From: Pelagibius sp.
Lineage (GTDB): Bacteria > Pseudomonadota > Alphaproteobacteria > Kiloniellales > Kiloniellaceae
Length of the DNA: 36,275 nucleotides
Assembly: GCA_028280305.1 (NCBI GenBank)
Contig: JANQMC010000118.1
Coordinates: forward strand, 1-36,275
Direction: 5' to 3'
Notes under the pieces: generated by a model
The model's database searches: none
Told to the model about the DNA's origin: nothing
The model's input: only the letters and a program-made list of their open reading frames with translations
Program-made: the position numbers and the translations under genes
Shown: piece after piece, positions 1 through 6,366 of the stretch
Position numbering within the stretch: the first letter of the stretch is position 1
How the letters are laid out: the number at the start of each line of letters is the position of its first letter

Positions 1-40
1 GGCCGTCTCCAAGTCAGCGTAGCAAGCAAAGTCAGTGTTC

Positions 41-89
41 GGCGGGCAGGGCCGGTTCCGGGGGTCAAGTTGGACCCGCCCTGTCCGCC
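41..89. other. stem-loop upstream of dctQ
   Basis: Positions 41-52 and 78-89 are complementary over 12 bp with one G-T pair, leaving a loop of about 25 nt. It lies just upstream of the TRAP permease genes. In TRAP operons the binding-protein gene dctP usually comes first and is expressed more strongly than the permeases, so a hairpin here could stabilise or partly terminate a dctP transcript. No T-run follows the stem, so it is not a classical terminator. That dctP lies to the left of the window is an inference. Confidence 0.45.
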
Positions 90-134
90 AGAGCACGCAG
101 CATCAAACGGGTAATTGGGGGAGGACGCAGAAAG

Positions 135-668
135 ATGGGCCGCAAGATCTATCTCTTTCTCGATAACATCGAAAGCTACATCTGCCGCACCTTGCTGGCG
201 CTTTTCGTCCTGTTGCTTTTCGCCCAGATTCTGTCGCGGGAGCTTTTCAATTACTCGTTCTCCTGGAGCGAGGAGCTGGCGACCTACATGTTCGTCTGGT
301 TCGTCTTCTTCGGCGCCAGCTATGCCGCCAAGCTCTACGCCCACAACCGCGTCACCTTCCAGTTCAACAAGTTGCCGAAGAAGGTGTCGATGACCATCGA
401 AGCGGTCGCCGACCTCTTCTGGATCGCCTTCAACGTCTACTTCGTCTACCTGAGCTACGACTTCGTCTTCAACAAAATGAACCTGTTCTGGAAGTCGCAG
501 ACCCTCGGCATTCCGATGAAGTACATCTATATGATCCTGCCGATTGCCTTCTCCCTCATGACCATCCGCATCATCCAGGCGAACTACATGAAGCTCGTCA
601 AGGGTATCGATGTGCGCGATCCGGAGAAGGCGGAAGTTGAAAAGATGATCAAGGAAGGCAGCGAGTAA
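135..668 (+). CDS. TRAP transporter small permease subunit (DctQ family)
   Basis: This 177-residue membrane protein is the small integral subunit of a tripartite ATP-independent periplasmic (TRAP) transporter, which imports organic acids or related solutes using a sodium gradient. About four hydrophobic segments are visible. The first, near residues 15-35, is followed by the EELATYMFVWFVFFGASYAA stretch typical of DctQ proteins, with a conserved Glu pair after the first helix. The length is normal for the family. The ATG is preceded by a GGGGGAGG ribosome binding site about 10 nt upstream. The large permease follows after an unusually wide gap of 110 nt. The substrate cannot be told from the permease, and no binding protein for this system is present in the window. 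Confidence 0.92.
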   Translation: MGRKIYLFLDNIESYICRTLLALFVLLLFAQILSRELFNYSFSWSEELATYMFVWFVFFGASYAAKLYAHNRVTFQFNKLPKKVSMTIEAVADLFWIAFNVYFVYLSYDFVFNKMNLFWKSQTLGIPMKYIYMILPIAFSLMTIRIIQANYMKLVKGIDVRDPEKAEVEKMIKEGSE

Positions 669-744
669 AGCTGCGTCGAGAAATTCTTGGCCGGCGCAGG
701 CAGGCATGCGCGCTGGGATGCACAGAGAACAGTCTGGGAAGCCA

Positions 745-759
745 CGGACCTAGAGTCCG
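745..759. other. small hairpin in the dctQ-dctM gap
   Basis: Perfect 5-bp arms (CGGAC at 745-749, GTCCG at 755-759) enclose a 5-nt loop just before the AGGGGA ribosome binding site of the large permease gene. DctQ and DctM genes are commonly adjacent or overlapping, so a 110-nt spacer with a structure near the start may separate their expression. The hairpin is short, and its function is inferred only from position. Confidence 0.25.
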
Positions 760-778
760 CGATTAGGGGAATCGTTTC

Positions 779-2119
779 ATGGAATCGACCATCGTCTTAA
801 TTCTGTTCGGAACCTTCCTGATCCTTCTGGTCATGGGGGCACCGATCACTGTGGCGCTTGGCGTCTCGGCCATGATTTCGTTCCTCTATCTGGACGAAAA
901 TCCGATCAAGTTCGTACAGATCGCCTTTACCTCGGTCGGCTCCTTCCCCTTGATGGCGCTGCCCGCCTTTATCCTGGCCGGCGCGCTGATGGAGGCGGCC
1001 GGTATTTCGAGACGGCTGGTGAATGTCGCCGAGAGTTTTGCGGGGCCCTTTACCGGCGGTATCTCGGCAGCGACGGTCTTCGCCTGCCTGTTTTTCGGTG
1101 CGATTTCCGGCTCCGGCCCGGCCACCACCGCGGCAGTCGGCATGCTGATGATCCCGGCGATGATCGACCGCGGCTACGACAGGGGCGTCGCCTCTGCCAT
1201 CACCGCCTCCTCCGGCAGCCTCGGCATCATCATTCCGCCGTCGATCCCCATGGTGATCTTCGGTATCTCCGCGCTCGGCATGCAGCCGCCGCCGGAGGCG
1301 GTCGAGAAGTTCGGCGTCTTCCAGTCGGTCTCCATTCCCAAACTGTTCATTGCCGGCGTGCTGCCTGGTCTGGTGATTTCCATCAGCCTGCTGATCATGA
1401 ACTACATCATCTGCAAGAAGAAGGGTTACAGCGGTTCGGCGGAGGGCTTCTCGGCACGCAACACGCTTTGCACGATCTACAAGGGCTTTTGGGCGATCCT
1501 GGCGCCGGTGGTGATCCTGGGCGGCATCTATTCCGGCTTCTTTACCCCGACCGAGGCGGCCATCGTCGCCATCTTCTACACCCTGGCCATCGGGTTCTTC
1601 GTCTATCGCGAACTGGACATGAAGGCGCTGTTCCGCTCGCTGGAGACGACCACCTGGCTGACCGGCCGGGTGCTGCTGATCCTCTTCACGGCGACGGTTT
1701 TCGGCCGCCTGCTGGTGGAAAACCAAATTCCGGCGATCATCGCCGAGGCCATGCTGTCGGCGACCCAGAACATCTACTTGATCTGGGCGATGCTGATCTT
1801 CTTCCTGCTTTTCGTCGGCATGTTCATGGAAACCCTGGCGACGATCCTGATCCTGACGCCGGTGCTTCTGCCCATCGCTTACAGCCTGGGCATCGACCCC
1901 GTGCATTTCGGCGTGGTGATGGTCTGCGCCCTGGGCATCGGCTTCCAGACGCCGCCGCTGGGCGAGAATCTCTTCATCGCCTCGGGCATCTCCGGCATCT
2001 CGATTGAGGAGATATCGATCAAGGCGTTGCCTTTTGCCGCGGTGAATGCGATCGCGGTCTTCGTCATTGCCTTCTTTCCGGAGATCGTGCTCTGGCTGCC
2101 GCGCTTCTTCGGGTACTGA
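779..2119 (+). CDS. TRAP transporter large permease subunit (DctM family)
   Basis: This 446-residue polytopic membrane protein has about a dozen hydrophobic segments and is the transport subunit of the TRAP system. Family hallmarks are the N-terminal hydrophobic segment followed by GAPITVALGVSA, the FACLFFGAISGSGPATTAAVG segment, the SSGSLGIIIPPSIPMVIFG loop near residue 150, and the C-terminal ALGIGFQTPPLGENLF motif. The length is typical for a non-fused DctM. The ATG at 779 follows AGGGGA with about 8 nt spacing. It pairs with the small permease upstream, and a universal stress protein follows after 88 nt. Some DctM relatives carry taurine, ectoine or C4-dicarboxylates; the sequence alone does not decide the substrate here. 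Confidence 0.94.
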   Translation: MESTIVLILFGTFLILLVMGAPITVALGVSAMISFLYLDENPIKFVQIAFTSVGSFPLMALPAFILAGALMEAAGISRRLVNVAESFAGPFTGGISAATVFACLFFGAISGSGPATTAAVGMLMIPAMIDRGYDRGVASAITASSGSLGIIIPPSIPMVIFGISALGMQPPPEAVEKFGVFQSVSIPKLFIAGVLPGLVISISLLIMNYIICKKKGYSGSAEGFSARNTLCTIYKGFWAILAPVVILGGIYSGFFTPTEAAIVAIFYTLAIGFFVYRELDMKALFRSLETTTWLTGRVLLILFTATVFGRLLVENQIPAIIAEAMLSATQNIYLIWAMLIFFLLFVGMFMETLATILILTPVLLPIAYSLGIDPVHFGVVMVCALGIGFQTPPLGENLFIASGISGISIEEISIKALPFAAVNAIAVFVIAFFPEIVLWLPRFFGY

Positions 2120-2207
2120 CCGTTGCCACAGCGTGGCGTTTTGAGGCCACCGACAGAGACGGAGTCCGACCAATGATTGTCGCCCGAACGCGATAAGGAA
2201 CGAACAG

Positions 2208-2702
2208 ATGCAACATCAAATGAAGAGCATTCTCTACAGCACCGACCTGTCGCAGAATTCGATCATCGCTTTCGGCTATGCGGCCTACCTGGCGAAGCTG
2301 ACCGGTGCCGAGATTCATCTGCTGCACGTTCTCGAAAAGCTCTCCGACGATGCCGCCTTCACCCTCCAGGCCTATCTGCTGGATGAAAAGAAACGTCATG
2401 AGATCCTCGACATGCGGGTCGATAAGGCGCGCAGCTTGCTGGAGGCGAAGCAGGAGGATTTCTGGGGCCGGCAGAGCGCGGAGGATCAGAAATTCCGTTC
2501 ACAGATCAAGTCCATGACGGTCTGCGAATCTTATCCCGCCGAGGAAATTCTGAAATCGGCAAAAAAACACAACTGCGATCTCATCATCATGGGCTCGCAC
2601 GAGCGGGGCCTCAGCCACACCTTCCTGGGCTCTGTTGCGAAAAGCGTCCTGCGCCGCTCCCACGTCCCGACCCTGGTTGTTCCCCTGGTCGAATCCGACT
2701 GA
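2208..2702 (+). CDS. universal stress protein (UspA family), TRAP-associated
   Basis: This 164-residue cytoplasmic protein has one Usp domain. It begins with the beta strand ILYSTDLSQNS and ends with the ATP-binding signature: MGSHERG at about residue 130, then GS nine residues later, then the final strand VPTLVVPLV. This matches the G-2x-G-9x-G(S/T) pattern of ATP-binding Usp proteins. A second Met (ATG, residue 5) is also possible as start; the first has the better-placed GGAACGA site. The gene follows dctM in the same direction. In Halomonas elongata the Usp protein TeaD, encoded next to the TeaABC ectoine TRAP transporter, binds ATP and negatively regulates uptake. A similar regulatory role here is an inference from order and motif. 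Confidence 0.9.
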   Translation: MQHQMKSILYSTDLSQNSIIAFGYAAYLAKLTGAEIHLLHVLEKLSDDAAFTLQAYLLDEKKRHEILDMRVDKARSLLEAKQEDFWGRQSAEDQKFRSQIKSMTVCESYPAEEILKSAKKHNCDLIIMGSHERGLSHTFLGSVAKSVLRRSHVPTLVVPLVESD

Positions 2703-2760
2703 CTGCGCCCAGGGGCGCATCTCCGGGCGGCGGGCAACCCGAACCGCTGGAGACATAGAG

Positions 2761-3753
2761 ATGAGAAAGACTTTCGCTTCGATCCTGGTCGCGGGTTCGG
2801 TCCTGATCGCGACTGCCGAGACCGTGGCGGCGGCCAGCCACGAGAAGGTCACCGTCGCCTACTTCCGTGAGTGGCCGACCGCCAATCAGGTGGCCCAAGC
2901 GGAGAAATGGTACGACGAGGCGCTCGGCGTGACGGTTGAATGGCGCCCCTTCAACACCGGCGTCGAGATGGCCGAGGCCATGGTCGCCGGCGAGGTCGAC
3001 ATCGCTTACTCCATGGGCGTCGTCCCCTTTGCCCTGGCGGTGACGGCCGGCGCGCCGATCAAGGTGGTCGGCGTCGCTGTGGACACCGGCGGAGCCGACA
3101 ACTGCGTCATCTACAAGAAAGAGGCCATCGACCGCGCCAACGCCCATGAGTTGGAGGGCCGCAAGGTTGCCGTGCCGCTCAATACGGTGACCCATTACAA
3201 GATGCTGCGCAGCCTGGACTTCCTGGGTGTGGACGTCGCCAAGGTTGAGGTGACCGACATGTCCCCCCATGACATCGACGATGCCTTTCTGCGCGGCGAA
3301 CTCGCGATGGGTTGTTCCTGGGGCGGGCCACTGCGGCGCATGAAGGGTCAGGGCTGGGAACTGCTCTCCGCCAACGAACAGGACCGCTTGGGCATTCGCG
3401 CCTTCGATGTCATCGCGGTGACCAATGCCTTCGCCGCCGAGCATCCGGAGATGGTGACCGGGTTTCTGGCTGTCACCGACCGGGCGATTGACTATCTGGA
3501 CGACGAGCCGGAAGCGGCCAAGCCGGTGATTGCCGAAGCGGCGGGCATGACCCCCCGGGAATCGGAAATCGTGCTTTCGCTCTTTGACTTCTACACCCGC
3601 GACGACCAGCTCACCGAACGCTGGATGGGCGGCGGTGTGCAGACTTTTCTGAAGGAAGTGGCCGATTTCTTCGAGCAGCAGGGTGAGATCGACGCCGCAC
3701 TGGATGACTACAGCGCCAGCGTTGATGCCAGCTTCTACGAAAAGGCGGACTAG
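2761..3753 (+). CDS. TauA/SsuA-like periplasmic substrate-binding protein
   Basis: This 330-residue protein has an N-terminal signal peptide (MRKTFASILVAGSVLIATAE, probable cleavage after ETVAAA). The mature region resembles taurine/nitrate/sulfonate binding proteins: VTVAYFREWPTANQ first strand, EVDIAYSMGVVPFALAVTAG, the hinge region GRKVAVPLNTVTHYKMLRSL, and AMGCSWGGPLRRM. The ATG at 2761 is chosen over an upstream in-frame Met because it begins the signal peptide and follows GGAG. It lies 58 nt after the universal stress gene on the same strand. ABC importers of this class need an ATPase and a permease, and neither is in the window: the next gene runs the other way. The ligand may be taurine or another small sulfonate or amine. 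The family call is firm, the ligand is not. Confidence 0.88.
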   Translation: MRKTFASILVAGSVLIATAETVAAASHEKVTVAYFREWPTANQVAQAEKWYDEALGVTVEWRPFNTGVEMAEAMVAGEVDIAYSMGVVPFALAVTAGAPIKVVGVAVDTGGADNCVIYKKEAIDRANAHELEGRKVAVPLNTVTHYKMLRSLDFLGVDVAKVEVTDMSPHDIDDAFLRGELAMGCSWGGPLRRMKGQGWELLSANEQDRLGIRAFDVIAVTNAFAAEHPEMVTGFLAVTDRAIDYLDDEPEAAKPVIAEAAGMTPRESEIVLSLFDFYTRDDQLTERWMGGGVQTFLKEVADFFEQQGEIDAALDDYSASVDASFYEKAD

Positions 3754-3765
3754 GGTAAATCTGCT

Positions 3766-4263
3766 CTAGGCGTTAAGGCGCCAGATGGCGACGTTCAGGG
3801 CCGTCGCGTAGCTCAGCCAGAGAATGTAGGGCAGGAAAAGCCAGCCCGCCGTCCGGGAGATCTTTGCAAAAGAGAGGGTTGTGGCGACCACCGCACCGAT
3901 CAGCGCCGCCATGGCGAAGAGGCCGAGCAAGGGGTCGCGCATACCGAAGAAGGCAACAGACCAGAGCACGTTGCAAACCAGTTGGAAAAAGAACAGCGCC
4001 AGAGGAACGCCGAGTTCTCCCCTTTCCGCCTGCCGCCATACCAGCCAGGCGGCGATGCCGATGGCCAGATAGATCAGTGACCAGGCGATGGGGAACACCA
4101 CATTGGGCGGCGTCCAGGCCGGCTTTACGAGTCCGGGATACCAGTCGGCCAGCGCGGGTTCGGTGATCATTGCCCCCAGCCGGCCGGCGATCAGGCAGCA
4201 GATGACGAAGACGAGCAGCATGATAGGGCTCGTCAAAGGGCCGAGTCGCCGTGACGTATGCAT
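3766..4263 (-). CDS. tspO: TspO/MBR family membrane protein
   Basis: This 165-residue protein has five predicted hydrophobic helices, the fold of the tryptophan-rich sensory protein TspO. The diagnostic stretch is KPAWTPPNVVFPIAWSLIYL near residue 47, followed by an Ala/Trp-rich helix and a late FLPYILWLSYATALN segment. TspO proteins bind porphyrins and are linked to tetrapyrrole handling, stress and oxygen response. The ATG at 4263 lies only 9 nt beyond the stop of the VWA membrane gene on the same strand, so tspO is probably the last gene of the moxR operon. A start at Met 15 would leave the first helix intact and is a possible alternative. It converges on the TauA-like gene with 12 nt between the two stop codons. 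Confidence 0.93.
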   Translation of the reverse strand: MHTSRRLGPLTSPIMLLVFVICCLIAGRLGAMITEPALADWYPGLVKPAWTPPNVVFPIAWSLIYLAIGIAAWLVWRQAERGELGVPLALFFFQLVCNVLWSVAFFGMRDPLLGLFAMAALIGAVVATTLSFAKISRTAGWLFLPYILWLSYATALNVAIWRLNA

Positions 4264-4272
4264 GTGACCTTG

Positions 4273-6366
4273 CTAGCGCCCTTCGCGCTGCCATGCAAGG
4301 ACGGCGGTGCCGAGGGCCAGCAAGAGAACCAGCAGGGCCGGCAGCAGGGGAATCTGCAAGACCCCGGTGACGATGAAGCCGTCGCCGCTCTTGACGCCGA
4401 TCCAGTTGCGCCCGAAGCGGTCGCGGCTGCCGCTTACCTTGCGCAGTTCCGGCAGGTCCTGACCGGCCAGGCGGCGCAGGGCGCCACCGCTTTCCCGCAG
4501 CAGCGGATCGATCAGGGCGCCGCTGGAACGGGGATCGCGCAGCTCCAGCGGGTTCAGCGGGCCGGCGGCGGCCAGGGTCGTCAGGGTGCCGTCGGTGATC
4601 TGATAGAGACCGTTCTCGGCGATCGACAGCCTCGCGCTGGCGCGGCCTGGCCCCTCCGGCGTCAGCGGCAGGCTGCGCTCCTCGCCCGATGGCAGGGTCA
4701 CGGTGACGTCCGGCAGCGCCTCACCCAGGGAACGACGGACGATCTGAAGCTGCCCGGCGCGGACTTCGGCGTGCAGGTCGTCCTCTTCCAGGTCCGGCTC
4801 CTTCATCAGCCAGTGCGAAATGCGGCGCAGCAGTTCGGCCTGGGGGCCGCCGCCTTCGAAACCGCGCGACCAGAGCCACATGTGGTCGCTCATCAACTGG
4901 GCGACACGTCCTTCGCCGACCCGGTCCAGGATCAGCAGCGGGCGTTGTTCGATGCCCTGCATGACGATGACGCCGCTGGTGGGGTCGGCGTCGATCTGAC
5001 GGAACCAGCGGCCCCAGGCCGGTGTGCTTTCTGCACCCTCTGAAGGGGCCGCCGCAGAGCCGTCCAGACCGGCTGTCACCGGATGGCGCTGGCCGATATC
5101 GGTCACCTCGGGATGAAAGCCGTTCTCGAAGATCACCCCTGTCGGTTCGCCCGGTAAGACCCGGCCGAGCGGCGTGCGGTAAAGCGACAGCGGCGAGGCG
5201 AAGGTCGGTCCCACCGCTTCCAGCAGGGCGCCGCCCTGTTCGACATAGTTGGCGACGTTCTCCAGATAGATGCTGGGCAGCACCCCGCGGCGACGATAGC
5301 GGTCGAAGATGATGAGATCGAATTCGTCGAGCTTGATCTCAAAGAGTTCGCGGGTCGGAAAGGCGATCAGCGAAAGTTCGCGGATCGGCGTGCCGTCCTG
5401 TTTCTCCGGCGGGCGCAGGATGGTGAAGTGCACCAGATCGACCGAGGGGTCGGACTTCAGGATGTTGCGCCAGGCCCGTTCGCCGGCATGGGGTTCACCG
5501 GAAACCAGCAGCACCCGCAGGCGGTCACGCACGCCGTTCACCACCACCGCCGCCCTGTTGTTGGCGAGGGTCAGTTCCTCCGGTCCCGGGGCCACCTCGA
5601 TTTCCAGGACGCTGGGCCCGCGGTGATCCAGCTCGAAGGTGAGTTCCTCTTCACTGCCGATCGGCACATCAAGGCTCTGAAGCAGTTCGCCGTTGCGGCG
5701 CAGGGTCACCTGGCCGCTGCCGCCGGCGGGGCCGTCGATGAGGTCGTCGACCTGCAGGGTCAGGCTCAGTTGATCGCCGACGATCCCGAAGCTCGGCGCC
5801 TGGGTGACCATCAGCCGGCGGTCGCCCTCGTTCTCCTCGCCGGTCAGCAGCAGGTGCACCGGTGCCTCGATGCCCAGACTCTCCACCGTTTCCGGCAGAT
5901 CGTGGATCTGTCCGTCGCTGAGCAGGATAACGCCGGCGACACGCTGGCGCGGCACCTTGGCCAGGGCCTGGCGCAGGGCGCCGAAGAGCGCCGTGCCCTC
6001 GTTGGTTTCGGTTCCGCGGCTGTCGCCGGCACGGATCACCCTTACCTCGGTTTCGCCCAGTGCGCCCAGTTCTTCGAGCAGATGGGCCAGCGCCGTGTCG
6101 GTCTGGTTGCGCCGCTCGCCAATATCCTGGCTGGCACTTTCATCGGCGACGACGAAGACCACGTCGCTCAGCGGGTCGCGCTGTTCTTCGATCAGCGAGG
6201 GATTGGCCAAGGCCAGCAGCAGAACCGCGAAGGCGGCGGCGCGCAGGATGACGCCCGACGCCCGCCGGAAGAGGGCCAGGGCGAGCAGCAGAAAGGCCAC
6301 GACGGCAAGGGCCGCCAGCAGTGCTTCGGGCAGCAGAGGGGCCCACTGGATCGACAGCGCCGTCAT
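4273..6366 (-). CDS. membrane-anchored VWA-domain protein with glutamine-amidotransferase-like region
   Basis: This 697-residue protein has two N-terminal membrane helices (about residues 10-32 and 39-55) and one at the C terminus (about 671-690). A von Willebrand A region starts at about residue 69 with the intact metal-site motif DESAS (75-79) and continues through a GTALFGAL segment and LLSDGQ (149-153). The middle has the strand-rich LIIFDRYRRRGVL...YVEQGGALLEAVGP region, which resembles the glutamine-amidotransferase-like fold without a recognisable catalytic Cys triad. Its ATG overlaps the upstream stop as ATGA. It belongs to the MoxR/DUF58/BatA operons widespread in alphaproteobacteria, whose roles are poorly defined. 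Binding of a metal-dependent ligand at the membrane is inferred from the VWA motif. Confidence 0.85.
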   Translation of the reverse strand: MTALSIQWAPLLPEALLAALAVVAFLLLALALFRRASGVILRAAAFAVLLLALANPSLIEEQRDPLSDVVFVVADESASQDIGERRNQTDTALAHLLEELGALGETEVRVIRAGDSRGTETNEGTALFGALRQALAKVPRQRVAGVILLSDGQIHDLPETVESLGIEAPVHLLLTGEENEGDRRLMVTQAPSFGIVGDQLSLTLQVDDLIDGPAGGSGQVTLRRNGELLQSLDVPIGSEEELTFELDHRGPSVLEIEVAPGPEELTLANNRAAVVVNGVRDRLRVLLVSGEPHAGERAWRNILKSDPSVDLVHFTILRPPEKQDGTPIRELSLIAFPTRELFEIKLDEFDLIIFDRYRRRGVLPSIYLENVANYVEQGGALLEAVGPTFASPLSLYRTPLGRVLPGEPTGVIFENGFHPEVTDIGQRHPVTAGLDGSAAAPSEGAESTPAWGRWFRQIDADPTSGVIVMQGIEQRPLLILDRVGEGRVAQLMSDHMWLWSRGFEGGGPQAELLRRISHWLMKEPDLEEDDLHAEVRAGQLQIVRRSLGEALPDVTVTLPSGEERSLPLTPEGPGRASARLSIAENGLYQITDGTLTTLAAAGPLNPLELRDPRSSGALIDPLLRESGGALRRLAGQDLPELRKVSGSRDRFGRNWIGVKSGDGFIVTGVLQIPLLPALLVLLLALGTAVLAWQREGR

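Noticed and set aside
797..2173. Long open frame antisense to dctM
   Set aside because: It mirrors a clear DctM gene; composition is that of a GC-rich shadow (Arg/Gln/His/Asp-rich) with no recognisable domain.
2635..2760. Upstream extension of the TauA-like gene
   Set aside because: It overlaps the universal stress gene and would bury the signal peptide that begins at 2761.
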